From the NCBI RefSeq assembly GCF_026210795.1, contig NC_089442.1, positions 3,100,001-3,164,000 on the forward strand: a DNA stretch of 64,000 nucleotides. The letters run 5' to 3'. Made by a program: the position numbers and the translations under genes. This document shows positions 1-12,050 of this stretch, one piece after another. The stretch's first letter is position 1; each line of letters starts with the position of its first letter. Below the pieces are notes generated by a model that saw nothing but the letters and a program-made list of their open reading frames with translations, was not told the origin of the DNA and searched no databases. Source of the DNA: Rhizophagus irregularis. Taxonomy: Eukaryota > Glomeromycota > Glomeromycetes > Glomerales > Glomeraceae.

Positions 1-2579
1 TATCAAAAACGATTCGGCTTTTTTATTTCGAAAGAATTGGAATTATTATAATGAAACTCCTAAAGCGACATTTAGGGCAAAACTAAATTATTTAGTCTAA
101 TACCAATTAGACAACTATTTACCAATTCAAAAAAATGTTCACCTCTTTTCTGGTTAAAATTTTTACTATCATTTTAATAATAATTACTTGCTCATAAAAA
201 TTTGGTAAGTTTAATTGAAAATACAAGAGAACAACTTATCGAAATTAGTATTCGTTATGAATATCTAATTCTAGAATTATCACGCAATGTGAGGTTCGCT
301 TATCTCTGCTGAAATATTTGTTCCAGGTGTTCACACTTGGGTACTTGACTGAAGCTATTAATTCATATACAAATTTCTTGTTCGAGATGTAAAACATTTC
401 GACACTTATCAACAGTGCGATTATCATATGCACGTGACCATCTTGTGGGTTTGTAAAATTATCTTGGTGACAAGAAGTTAGGACCCATGTCGAAGTTTAG
501 AAACAAAGTTCGTCTCTTCAGTGGTAACGCTTTTGAGCTTGTCTATCTTCCAAAGAAGTAAGGTTCGACCTTTTCTTATTCCAAATCAATACTATTGGCC
601 ATCGTACCATTAATATTGTTTATTGTGGCAACATTAACCATAAAAACATTAAAAAAATAAGTATTTCCTATTTTATTTTGGAGATATTCAAAGTGATGAA
701 ATATTTTTTTTTGAAAAATTTTCTAAAAAAATTGAGTAGGCTCTCGATCAGTGGCAAAAGTAAAAAAAATTATGCGAAAAAAATAGTTATGGTTTGCATG
801 AAAAATTTTTACAAGAACAGTTAACCCAAAGGGAGTTTATGCTTTTTGATCATATTAGTTGTATAAACTCAGTTATTGGATAGATGTTAGAATATCACCG
901 AGCTGCAAGACAGTTCGGATGATATTTTAACAAGCTATTTAATTAACCGTAAAGTTTAATATTAACCTAAATATCAAAAATATCAAGCAAAGATATTTAT
1001 GCAATAGTAATTCATTCTAAAAAATATCACGATTACTATATGTCAAAAACAGGATGATCTATTTGGCCGCATAATAAATTAGTTATTGGATGAATTCGAA
1101 AGGGCTTTTTTTAATTATTTTTTTTTAAAAAAAAATTTCAAAAGCAGTTAATACTGTAAAATTTATTTAAAACAAATATAAAGTTGAACGTTACATAAAT
1201 TTTTATAATAATGGTTGCAGAAAATAGGTATCTGACTAACGGATAATGTTTGAGACCTACTCCCTCTAAAAAAACCTACTCTAGGGTAAAAAGTCATAGA
1301 CTTTTTCCTTTAGGACTATGGTAGCATGGTTAACCAAAATCACAAAACCCAACGTATTTGTCCCAAAATATATATTCATTCTTATTCTAATTCAAAATAT
1401 AAATTAGTATCGTCTGTTTTTCTATGTATATTATTATAATGTTTCTTTTTTTGTCTTTTATTTCTTTAATTTTTCTTGTAATTTTATTCCTTTTTTCTAT
1501 CTTATGTCTCTCTGTTTTTTGACACCCATTCAGCCATATCTTTTTGTCCATATCTCTTCAAATACATAATCCCTAGCACTCTTTTCTTTGTTCGATTGTT
1601 GGTATTTCCTCAATTAATAAATTAACTTTATGTCGTTTATATTTAGCTCTTGAAATTAGTTATGAAAATTAAGTTCGCTAGTACCTCATTCCTTTACGTA
1701 AATCGGTAACGAATTATAATTGTCATTTTTGGGAAAAAAATGTTATTTCGGTGTGTGGGATCATGTTTGTATAATATCCTTATTATCCTATTAGCTTAAA
1801 TCAAAAAGTTTGTAGATTATTACACATCTTATTTAACCATCCTTATAATTTTATTGCCTATACTTCGCTTTTATGACAGGTTCACACTTTACGTAATATT
1901 TTCGTTTCATAGTATCTTCTTAACGTGGATGGTTGTTGGGTAAGTAGTTTTAAATTTCTGAATGACAATATAAAAATCCTTTTTGTAAATGACGTAAACT
2001 CAATCTTTTACGTGTATCATTTGCAACTTGTGGTATTTAAAACCAGTCAAGTTTATAATGGATCAAGGTGCACTCGAACGTCCAATGGCAGTTAATCCAT
2101 CAAGCAGAGAAAGTCTAATCAATCCTGTAACTTAGTTGTGAACAAAATGGATTACCAACATTAGTAATTTTGGATTCTTTGTACTCAGATTTTGTCGAAA
2201 TTTTGTCAAAATATAAAATTTGTCTTCAATAAAAAAAATTTCAAGAATTAAACACAAAAACGGGTAAAGTTGAAAATTGAAAAGTATTGTTGACAAAAGA
2301 AAATAAAAAAAACCTTTTTGATTGACTGCGAAATTTATATAAAAGCATGTTTTAAGTGCAGATGATTGTCATACAATCAATAAGCCTAAATACTTTAAAG
2401 CAAAAAAGATCTGCAATATTTCACGTTATCGTACCCGAAATTACTAAATCAGTGATCAAAAAAACTCTAAACTTGGATTTGGTTATGATCAACCTTTTTC
2501 TTTTACATATATATACACATTGTTTGAAAAACAATATTTAATTCCACTCTCACTCAGTTTTTTATAACATTCAGACATT
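1..2579. other. gene-free AT-rich lead-in
   Basis: No convincing gene is seen on either strand. Short open frames (for example around 245-433 and 488-565) have no recognisable domain and no splice partners. The last 250 bases are probably the promoter and 5' leader of the large GTPase gene at 2580. Confidence 0.6.
2336..2345 (+). promoter_or_regulatory. possible TATA box of the VLIG GTPase gene
   Basis: The sequence TATATAAAAG lies about 235 bases upstream of the start codon at 2580. It is a good TATA match, but in DNA this AT-rich such matches are common by chance, so the assignment is tentative. Confidence 0.25.
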
Positions 2580-5500
2580 ATGGTTGATAATAAAGTGATA
2601 ACAATACACAAACAATGGCACCCTATTCTAGATAGAGAAATACCTTTGATTGAACCCTACCATTACGTTAAATTAAGCGAAATTTTGTTACCACCGAAAT
2701 TGTCGACTTATGAAAGTGGAAGTGTAAGTAAAGTTCTTCCATATATCCGGCAGAAAGTTAAGATGTGGGGAGCTGATGTTCTTAGAGCAGAAACTATTAA
2801 AACTTTGATCAATGAAGACGAGGAACTTTCTGATGAAGAATCAATGATGGATATGGATGAAAGCCAAGATTTAGAGAGAAATCAATTGTCTCGGTTTGAT
2901 TGCATTGCTAGTTTGCTTGCCTCTGCTGAATGCACTGTGGCTCAAGATATCTTTCGAACCTTATCACAATTTCCAATTTCATTTCCCTTGGTAATGCCTA
3001 AATTGGATGAAGCAGAAAAATTTAGAGTAATGCTCCCTTCATTTACTGGTCCCATTATTAAATGGGAAACAAAGCCTGGAACAATTGTTGAAAATCACCT
3101 CTTCAATGATCCATTCCAATTAATCGTTGCTGTTCGAATTGGAACAAATTCTTCAGGCAAAAGTACTATTCTTAATCAATTGATGGCTTCAAATTCTATG
3201 TTCTCCTCATGTTCTGATCCAAGAGCAGAACATGGAATACCACATATGATCAGTGGAAGCATCGAGTTTACTTGGCTGACCCAAGAAACCTGTAACGTGG
3301 GTTTATGGAATGATGTTTTTGTAAATTACTATAAAGAAGGAACAAACAAAATTATATTGCTCGCAAATTTACACGGTGATGCCTTAGATTATCCAGACCA
3401 AATTCAATTTTTAAAGCAATTCCCTTCTAGTTTCTTAGTTTTTTTAATGCCTGGATATACTGAAGATAAATTAGATGAATTTAAAGTTCAAATTGGTCCC
3501 AAAAAAGTGGTAAATTGCTACGTAAGTGACAGTAAAAAAGGGAAATACGCAATTAATGTTAATAATTTAACGCATGATAGAACGCTGAAGAAAGTACGTA
3601 TGATGTTCAAGGAAGCCTTAGATATTGATAATTCGGATACTTCGCCATTCAAGATCAGTGAATTAAAATTGGGAAGATCACTTCAATTTGCTGAAGATAT
3701 TGAGTTTCAAACGTCTCAACTTTTGGTAGATTTCGTTAAAGAAAAAACTTGTCGCGACATTAAACTAAATGTTATGCAACTTCAAAGAAGGCAACAATCC
3801 GATGATGGACTCCAAATTTGGAATAATAATACTGATTTGCAAGTATTAATTCGATTATATAAATTCGTTCTAAAACTACCCCTTGACAAAAGAAGGCAAG
3901 CTTTAGCACACCTTGAAAGAGAAATATCTAGGCTCTCTATGATAGAATCCTCTGAAGCTCGAAATCGGGCTGTATTGAAAAAAGAAGAACTACGTAAATC
4001 CAGTGTGGTCAACAAGGATCAAAAAGATGAGGAAACAATTCTAAATGAAATTGCAAAAATTTGGGCAGAAGTTGATGACATGAGTTTAGGTTTGGAACAT
4101 TTTTTCCGTGAATTGGGACAAATATATAAAATCTTATCTGTTAATAATCCAAGTGATGAAATTGTTTTGGAATTACCTAAACTTTATTCGGAATTATTAA
4201 TTAGTGGTCACACTATAGAATTACTTAATGGTGATACTGGAACTATATCTGAAGCTTGGTTCTCAGCTATTTGCAAACATATTTGTAATAAATATCCTAA
4301 ACTTAGAATTTTCGTGATCAGCATACTTGGTTTACAGTCATCAGGAAAATCTACTCTATTGAATGCTCTTTTTGCATGTAGATTTGCTGTTTCAGTTGGA
4401 CGTTGTACTAGAGGTCTTTTTATGCGACTATTATTTTTGGAAAAAGATTTATCGGATCAACTTAATATTGACGCATTTATCTTAATTGATACTGAGGGTC
4501 TTGGTGCACCAGAAAAGATGAACGATCCAGAATCAGAAAAAAAAGATCGAATATTAACAACTTTTGCAATGGGTGTTAGTAATTTAACAATTCTCAATGT
4601 ACTTGGAGAATCAACGCGAGACTTGACTGAGATTTTACAGATAGCAATTGTAACAATGGCACGTCTCGAAAAAGCTGGAATGGCACCCGATATTCTTATG
4701 GTACAGCATGTTTCTGAACGAAATATAGCAAAAATATCCGAACCGGAAGAAAAATTTCGGGAGGCTCTTCGGGAGGCTTTAAAAATAGCTAACGAACAAG
4801 ATATTGAGATGGGAATTTCCAATACAGACTGTCTACATATTCTTGATGAAAGAATACGAAATGGTCAACTTCTCAAACCATTTAGACCATTTAAAAATGG
4901 TGCAACTGCTTACGCTCCACCGTCAGAACAATATCATGAAGATGTTGTCAATCTCTATAATTCTATAATTGAAGACTGTAAAAATTCTAAAAACAAAATT
5001 GAATTTTCACAGTGGCACTCATTAATTCAGAATTACTGGAAGGCAGTCTCTCATGAGAACTTTACTGTTCGTTTCAAAAATATCAAAGAAATTTATGAAT
5101 TTATTGATCTTGGTAAACGAATCACAAGGCTGAAGGAAACGATTGACAGATCATTCCAAAAACATGAGGAATCAATTATGCAAGAAATTCGTTCTAAACT
5201 TCTGAATTGGTCTCCAAATGACAAGTCAAACATAAATTCAATCCTTCAAGATGAATGTTCAAAATTAATTGAAGAGGAACTAAGACGCGTCCCAGATTGT
5301 AATATTATTTTATGTGAAGAATATGAGAAGAAAGATAAAGAATCTTCTGAGTTGGAAGACGCTAATATCAAATGCGAAGCATGTGAAGAATGTGAGAAAA
5401 CAAATAAAGAACGAATTGAATTAGAAGAGTACCTTCGGGATAAAAATAATGAGAAGTGTGAAATGGAAACTAAACAAACAATTGAAAATTATATCGCAAT

Positions 5501-7247
5501 TAATCGACAGTCTGTATCCACAAAACTTACTCAAATGCTTGAAGCTAGTCTTATTCGAAAGGGTATTTCATCTGAATCTCTAGATATAATTAACAAACAT
5601 TTAGAAAATATCCTAAAAAACATGTCAAGTGAAGGATTATCTAATCAGCAACGTCAACAAAAAATCGACGACATATGGAATTTATTACAACAACATATGT
5701 TATCAAAAGATAATACCATACCAATAGAGGAAAAAATAAATAAAGAGGTTAAAGATGAATATTATAATTCATTACCAAGAGAGCTTTACCATCAATACAT
5801 GAAAGGAATATTACCAGATTTATCTAAATTCAAAGCATATAAAAAACTTAGCAAGCAATATTTTGCAAGTCTTCAAAATTTTCATTTTTCACAATATCTA
5901 GAAAAGAACGAACTCGTGGTTCTTGAGGACAAGCTTGATGATTTGATAGATAATATTTTAAACGAAAAAGCTGCTTATTATTTTTATCATGGAATTATAC
6001 GTGATCTCAAAAATAGAATATTAAAAATTTGCCCAAATAATTATTTGCCCGAGTTCAAGTGGAATGCTCACTTATATGCCTTGTTGATGTTTAAACCAAA
6101 AATGATTAGTTACCAAGAAAAATGGAATAAGGAAAATACTCCGCTTGGCATACTTAATCAAAAAGAAGATGAATATATAAAAATAATTAATACTCGGCTC
6201 CAATATGGACATACACTTGTTTCTGAGGGTCATATTATTGCGGATTATTTAATGAGAGTAATTCACAAAAAAGCAATGAATGCAGGAAGTGATGAACGAA
6301 AAGATGCAGTACGTAATATCGCTTGGTTAACTTGTACTGAATCAATTAGACTTAAATACTTTGAAAATCTTGCTGAAAAAGTTCAAAATGGTGAAAAAGA
6401 AGATGCTATACAACATTTTTTGAATCCAAAACGACGCATAGAAAGTTGGTTTGTACGTACAGTTGATAATAATTCAAGCGGAAATCCCGAACAAAAATAT
6501 AAAGATACTTTTAGTGCAGAATTTAAACGAGTACTTCAAGAAATTCGTAACTGTCAAAGTTTTGAGGAAATAAAGAAATTTGTAAACAATTACATGATTC
6601 AAGTTGATAAGGTTGATTACAAATTAGATCTTAACGGTGAAATTACGGAAAATGATTTAAAAATATTCCGAGACACTATCGAGAAAGAGCTTGAAACTAA
6701 AGGGAATAATCATCCTCCAAGACTAGAACCTTTTCAAAAGCCATCTGATGACAAATCAATCATGGAAAGGCTTGGATGTACTGAAGCATGCTATTGGTGT
6801 GGTGCTTTGTGCTGGGGATCTCGGGATCATCACGAAAACAGTGACAAAACAAAAACACATCATTCTAGTCATCAACCCGCAGGTCTAGCATGCGTATCAG
6901 ATAAATACACGGGCGAACTTATAGCAACGCCATGTCATAATAGAACAGATGACACGAACGTGTGGTATTTTGGCAAAGACGTACCAACAAAATGGGGTGT
7001 TGCAAAAGTCCTAGATTTTCCAGATTGGAAATTTGATTCTCATTGCATATATGTTTTTAACGATCTTATGTGTTGGTTCTTCGAAAAGTTACATGAAGAT
7101 TTGGCAAAAAGACGCAATTTAAAACCAGCTTCTTCTGCTAATTTGATACAAAATGGCTTATTCTTAAATTATAATGATATTATTAGCACACTCAGAACAA
7201 AAATTGGAGAGGACCAGGACTCCGACGATATACGTATAATTTTATAA
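2580..7247 (+). CDS. VLIG-type very large GTPase
   Basis: Intronless 1555-aa protein resembling interferon-induced very large GTPases (VLIG/GVIN, URGCP relatives), a dynamin-superfamily group of large cytosolic or nuclear GTPases. The main G domain has a P-loop GLQSSGKST at residues 584-592 and a G3 motif DTEGLG at about 637. The segment MVQHVSE stands where a classical G4 N/TKxD would be, as expected for this family. A second P-loop-like motif, GTNSSGKST, lies at 188-196 and is followed by a beta-rich stretch like a degenerate first G domain. Residues about 830-1300 are charged and helical (stalk-like). A Cys/His cluster near 1400-1445 (CYWCGALC, then several His) is the conserved VLIG C-terminal, probably metal-binding, region. 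The start is the first ATG of the frame, in context CATTATGG. The frame is undamaged, so it is likely functional. Its role in fungi is not known; immune function is known only for vertebrate relatives. Confidence 0.88.
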   Translation: MVDNKVITIHKQWHPILDREIPLIEPYHYVKLSEILLPPKLSTYESGSVSKVLPYIRQKVKMWGADVLRAETIKTLINEDEELSDEESMMDMDESQDLERNQLSRFDCIASLLASAECTVAQDIFRTLSQFPISFPLVMPKLDEAEKFRVMLPSFTGPIIKWETKPGTIVENHLFNDPFQLIVAVRIGTNSSGKSTILNQLMASNSMFSSCSDPRAEHGIPHMISGSIEFTWLTQETCNVGLWNDVFVNYYKEGTNKIILLANLHGDALDYPDQIQFLKQFPSSFLVFLMPGYTEDKLDEFKVQIGPKKVVNCYVSDSKKGKYAINVNNLTHDRTLKKVRMMFKEALDIDNSDTSPFKISELKLGRSLQFAEDIEFQTSQLLVDFVKEKTCRDIKLNVMQLQRRQQSDDGLQIWNNNTDLQVLIRLYKFVLKLPLDKRRQALAHLEREISRLSMIESSEARNRAVLKKEELRKSSVVNKDQKDEETILNEIAKIWAEVDDMSLGLEHFFRELGQIYKILSVNNPSDEIVLELPKLYSELLISGHTIELLNGDTGTISEAWFSAICKHICNKYPKLRIFVISILGLQSSGKSTLLNALFACRFAVSVGRCTRGLFMRLLFLEKDLSDQLNIDAFILIDTEGLGAPEKMNDPESEKKDRILTTFAMGVSNLTILNVLGESTRDLTEILQIAIVTMARLEKAGMAPDILMVQHVSERNIAKISEPEEKFREALREALKIANEQDIEMGISNTDCLHILDERIRNGQLLKPFRPFKNGATAYAPPSEQYHEDVVNLYNSIIEDCKNSKNKIEFSQWHSLIQNYWKAVSHENFTVRFKNIKEIYEFIDLGKRITRLKETIDRSFQKHEESIMQEIRSKLLNWSPNDKSNINSILQDECSKLIEEELRRVPDCNIILCEEYEKKDKESSELEDANIKCEACEECEKTNKERIELEEYLRDKNNEKCEMETKQTIENYIAINRQSVSTKLTQMLEASLIRKGISSESLDIINKHLENILKNMSSEGLSNQQRQQKIDDIWNLLQQHMLSKDNTIPIEEKINKEVKDEYYNSLPRELYHQYMKGILPDLSKFKAYKKLSKQYFASLQNFHFSQYLEKNELVVLEDKLDDLIDNILNEKAAYYFYHGIIRDLKNRILKICPNNYLPEFKWNAHLYALLMFKPKMISYQEKWNKENTPLGILNQKEDEYIKIINTRLQYGHTLVSEGHIIADYLMRVIHKKAMNAGSDERKDAVRNIAWLTCTESIRLKYFENLAEKVQNGEKEDAIQHFLNPKRRIESWFVRTVDNNSSGNPEQKYKDTFSAEFKRVLQEIRNCQSFEEIKKFVNNYMIQVDKVDYKLDLNGEITENDLKIFRDTIEKELETKGNNHPPRLEPFQKPSDDKSIMERLGCTEACYWCGALCWGSRDHHENSDKTKTHHSSHQPAGLACVSDKYTGELIATPCHNRTDDTNVWYFGKDVPTKWGVAKVLDFPDWKFDSHCIYVFNDLMCWFFEKLHEDLAKRRNLKPASSANLIQNGLFLNYNDIISTLRTKIGEDQDSDDIRIIL

Positions 7248-9383
7248 TTTTATATCAAGATATTTTTTAAGTTTTTTATATGGATTGCCTTTATACTGAA
7301 GCTTTACTGTATAGGTCAATCTGATAGTAATTTATCTCTCAGCAAAATCTTAGTTAATTTTTTTTAAGAATACTTAAACGTTGTAGTACTTTAGTAAATA
7401 AAAAAGGATTGTAATTCTTTTTTATGTAGCATTAAATTAACTTTGAATTAATTATTTGTGTAATTTATAAACTCCTGATTAACTACTGCCTCTCGCCTAC
7501 TACTATGAGTAATGAAAATTTATCCAATAGTCTCATAATTATTGTTTTTTTTGTTCTGTATCACAAGATTTCGTTCGGCCAAAACTTGTTGCATAATTTG
7601 TATGTATTGAATATGATATCGAAATAATTGCCAATGAAGGAACAGGATTCAGATCATGTGATTATTATGTAACATCAATTAGATTCGACTGCTATTCGGC
7701 CTTTTGTAGTGCACTTGTTATAAACAAAAAAAAAGACTATAAATTCGCTCCGTGGCACAAAATGCGAAAGAGAGAAAAAATTCCATTATCTATTTTTTAA
7801 TATTCTTCGACTTTGTAGGTTATTTCTCAACTTGATTCGTTTCAAATTTCTTTTATATTTTGTTCATTTTTTCCTTTGATGCGTGCTTGTATGATAATTA
7901 GTATAATTGATGCAGTATATGCCATTGCCATTCATATAGATGGTCGTTAATATCTTCTGAAGAATTCATCCATTTTTTCTTGTGTTGATGCATTTAATAT
8001 GACCATATATATTCATATTTGCAACTGACCCATATTTGCCAACCCGATCAAATACATTAATGCGGTGTTGTGTCGTAGATTAATATAATAAACGAAATGA
8101 TAAGGAAATGACGTCTTGACGGAGAATGGATATCATTCTGCCAATAACTAATCTCTGATAAAAGATCATTTTTGAAAAATACAAGCATAAAAGCTCAACG
8201 AATTTTTTTTTTCCAAAAAAAAGGAAAAAAATCGGCTCATTTATTAAATTCTCAATCGCCTGTAGATGCTTATAAAATATTTGCTGGACGCTTAAACTAA
8301 AATAAATTGGAACAGTACAAGCATCTTCCTACAACTTGACATATGTGGAACTGGTAAATAAGGAGGCTTGATTTATGTTTTCTAATATTATATGTCAATA
8401 AAAACCAATGCATATGGGTGCAAAGTGTGATGCAAAGTTTGTTACAAAGTGGAAAGAATTTGCGTTAGCAAATAAATCTATTCAAAAACAAAGACTTCAG
8501 CAGTTAATTACCATCAACCTCATTACAAAAATAAGTCTTCCGTTCATTCCACCATCAATTTCAGTCGATCGACTCCTTAAGTTTAAAAATTCTTTTCATG
8601 TAACATTAATTAACACTAAATAGAAGAAAAACCTTAATATTAAAATCCTTTATTAAAATCTTTGTATCAAAAGACGGAATTATAGAGAAGGAATACATCC
8701 TCTTACCTAAAAATTTTGTTTAGTATAATACCTTGCGAAGATTAACCACCAATGGCTAGTTGAATCTTGAACTGCAATCATTTAGACAAAGCTTAATTGC
8801 CAATAGAGAATTATAAGATAAACGAAATATAAAAATTATTGACAGACTATCCCAATTTCACAATGCCACGTACCGTGATCAGTACGCGGTTATATTTTGG
8901 TTTTGAAAGAATTTTTTTCAACCGTCAATTGATCTGTTTTTGAATCGATGATCTTATCAATAACATGATTGTGTAACATGAAAAAAAATATCTTGCAGAG
9001 CTCAAGCTTCTCAAATTTAGGACCTTAGCAGTGAATACAAGTTTCGAGATAAAAGAAAACGGAAACAGTTCGACTTACTGCAGAATAATGACTTGGTATA
9101 GGACGTGCACGAACAATACCATTGAGTCTTTGTTTTGACAAACCGCGAACTTTGGTAAATAAGCTTTTAAATTAGACTGGTTATTTTTAATTGTTTTTTT
9201 CTTAAAAAATTGTACTCTTCAAAATCAAAACTAATGTTATTTTCGTATTTTTCAGATTATAATTGTTAAAAAAAAGGAGCAAAGTTTTTTTAAAACGTTC
9301 ATTTGAAATAGAAATCACATTAAAAGTAGATCGCACTTGATGAATTCGATCATTTGAAAAGTTACTTGTTATTAAAAAGAAGT
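7248..9383. other. intergenic, no supported gene
   Basis: AT-rich DNA following the GTPase stop codon. A 71-codon frame at 8408-8623 (+) starts MHMGAKCDAKFVTKW. It has no recognisable domain and is left uncalled; it could be a gene relic. Confidence 0.5.
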
Positions 9384-9395
9384 GACATCTAAAAG

Positions 9396-9890
9396 AACAT
9401 CTTGGGTTTATTGGCGAAGTCTAAGACTGGTATCTCATATTAAATTTATATATGATAGCCAAAAAACATTAGCATTGATGATATATTTGCAGCTACTGAT
9501 GTCAAGATTGGAAAGATATGATTTCACATGTTATAACAAAAAAAATTTTAACTAAGTATCACGAGTGATATCTTGGGTTTATTGGTGATGTCTAAGACTG
9601 GATATTAAATTTATATATGATGGCCAAAAAAAAAAACTTTAATATTGATGATATATTTGCAGCTACTGATGTCAAGGTTGGAGGAATATGATTTCACGTG
9701 TTATAACAAAAGAAATTTTAACTAAGCATCACGAGCGATATCTAAAAGACCAACATGGGTTTATTGGTGACGTCTAATACTGGAATTCATGAATATTAAA
9801 TTTATATACGATAGCCAAAAAGATATATTTGCAGCTACTGATGTCAAGGTTAGAAGGATATGATCTCACATGTTATAAAACAGAAAATGT
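9396..9890. repeat. three-copy tandem repeat of about 170-180 bp
   Basis: Three diverged head-to-tail units share 'GGGTTTATTGG' (at about 9404, 9575 and 9757), then a 'TTAAATTTATATA' block, 'GATATATTTGCAGCTACTG', and a block ending in 'ATGTTATAA'. The spacings are 171 and 182 bp. The third copy has lost part of its middle. No coding capacity is seen. Confidence 0.85.
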
Positions 9891-10062
9891 TTATTCAAAA
9901 CAATAATAGTAATCTTGATTAATCGACATCTATTGGATGATTTTATTAGAAGATCTAATTATTCTACAACTAGAACTAGAAATGTCCATAACATGACAAA
10001 TGGGCATACAACAAAGCATCACGACTAATTGAGATAGTTGAAAAGCACTAGATACTGTAGAT

Positions 10063-10434
10063 TTGATAAACCCACGAACATTATACGAACGTATTGTTTC
10101 ATGTTTAGAGATAATTAAAGAAGCTGTTACTGCAACGCTAGAGGTGATTAGTCCAGTAAGTGATATTTTTCTGATAACGAATATCATACCATCAGATATT
10201 TTTATACAAATTAGGAATGCTTATGCGGTTATTGATTTAAATCTTTCTATTTCAAGTGATTTTTCTAATTATCCTGCAGCATTGCGACAGGAACTGAATG
10301 TATCAGTGCATTACAAAAGATTCTTAACCAAGCTCGTCAATAAACTTGATGCTTATTTGTTAGCTTTAGAAGACAACTTAATGCCATATCCATCAGCACA
10401 ATTACCAATAGTTAAATTAGCTGAAAAGTATTAA
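10063..10434 (+). CDS. orphan ORF or exon fragment, unknown function
   Basis: A 123-codon open frame, long for DNA this AT-rich, with balanced amino-acid composition and predicted helices (for example 'RFLTKLVNKLDAYLLALED'). It ends in TAA at 10432-10434. There is no ATG at the left edge (the first codon is TTG), so if real it is probably a 3' exon or the remnant of a longer gene. It sits between two blocks of tandem duplication, which fits a relic captured in repeated DNA. No family is recognised. Confidence 0.3.
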   Translation: MINPRTLYERIVSCLEIIKEAVTATLEVISPVSDIFLITNIIPSDIFIQIRNAYAVIDLNLSISSDFSNYPAALRQELNVSVHYKRFLTKLVNKLDAYLLALEDNLMPYPSAQLPIVKLAEKY

Positions 10435-10779
10435 AGAGATGACCTCAAGGATAAGAAACACTCAATTAAGATCAATCGACTCCAGTTAAATTAAGGTAAA
10501 TATAATATCTTTAAAGAGCGCACTTTCTTTTTGTAATCCGTAATTAATAGTTTTTTTTTATGTTTAAATTTTAGTTCATCCGTTTGTAAGTTGGGCACAA
10601 CGCACGAAATGGAGATAAAAAAATTTTTTCGATCTCTACTGCGAGTATGAGATACTGGTTGTTTTAAAGCATAGTACTTGGAGTATATTAGGATAAGGCA
10701 CGAAATAATGACAAAAGACAATGGAAAGTTTTATAATAAAATTGAGGAATGTAGGAAAGAGTTCTAAAACAAGGTGGAC

Positions 10780-12050
10780 TGAATATCAAATAAACTTATT
10801 TATTTATAAGTTGTCGGAGGAGAATGCAGGGAATTGATCGTATAACGATAAATTCATATTTGAAAAAAAATACTATACAGTATTTCGAGATTCATATGGC
10901 GCATTATTGAATCTCATTAGATATACAAATCGATAGAAATCGGTGGATCTCATTAAATATATAAATCGATAGAAACCGGTGTACTTTGAGATTCATATGG
11001 ATAAATTTCCTCACATTGATCACTTAAGAACATGTCGCAACAAACGGTTTTTAGTAAGTACAATATCAAGAGAAAGTCGCCAGATCTATCTGAACTGCTC
11101 AAGCAAAATGATGTAAAAAAACTTGTAAGGCTTAAAATATCTATTAAGTTGTCGGAGCAGAATGCAGGGATTGAATGTACTGAAAAAAAACTATACAAAG
11201 TATGGCGTACTTCGAGATTTATATGGCGTACGAATCTCATTAGCTATATAAATCGATAGAAATCGGTGTACTTCAAGATTCATATGGATGTATTTCCTCA
11301 CACTAGATCATTTAAGATCATGCTGCTGCAAACAGTTACTCAAGCAGAATTTTTGCATCGATGATGTAAAAAACCCGAAAGACCTAATAACATATTTATC
11401 ATCAAATAAACTTTATTTGTTAAGTTGTTGGAGGAAATTGGTTGTATAACGATAAATTCAAAAGAACTATACAAAGTATGGCGTACTTCGGGATTTATAT
11501 AGCGCATTATTGAATCTCATTAGATATATAAATCGATAGAAACTCGAGATTCATATGGACATATTTCCTCACATTGATCACTTAAGAACATGTCGCAACA
11601 AACAGTTTTTAATAAGTACTAGAGAAGATCGATCCGCCAGATCTATCTGAGCTGCTCAAGCAGGATTTTGCATTCGATGATGTAAAAAAACCAGCAGTTG
11701 TTGGAGAAGAATGCGGGAGATTGGTTGTATGACGATAAATTCATATTTGGTATGACGTACTACGAGATTCCCTTTATCAAGATGCCCTCCCTATAATCAA
11801 AATTACATTTTTATTATACGAAAGAAATCTTAAATCTAAGATTTTTAACATCTTTATTAAATTCCGTATAATTGTAGGTGGTCACGCATTGGAAAATTTG
11901 GAAGCTTATCATATGGATATATTTCCTCACATTGACCACTTAAGAACATACCGCAACAAACAGCTTTTAGTAAGTACAAATATCAAGAAAAGATCAATCT
12001 GCCAGATTTATCTGAGCTGCTCAAGCAGAATCTTGCATTGATGATGTAAA
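10780..12050. repeat. diverged tandem duplication block, about 4 copies
   Basis: A unit of roughly 270-360 bp recurs head to tail. Landmarks are 'TTTCCTCACATTGATCACTT' (at about 11006, 11293 as a variant, 11563 and 11922), followed by 'CATGTCGCAACAAAC', 'AGATCTATCTGAGCTGCTC' and 'AAGTTGTCGGAGGAGAATGC'. Copies differ by indels and by an unrelated insertion near 11770-11890. A 75-codon frame in one copy (11032-11259) is broken in the others, so the units may derive from a former coding sequence. Confidence 0.75.

Noticed and set aside
488-660. Possible small membrane-protein gene starting MSKFRNKVRLFSG
   Set aside because: Short, stops after 24 codons, and the hydrophobic stretch downstream needs an unsupported splice; no family recognised.
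4457-4822. 121-codon frame antisense to the VLIG GTPase
   Set aside because: Shadow of the conserved G-domain coding frame on the other strand.
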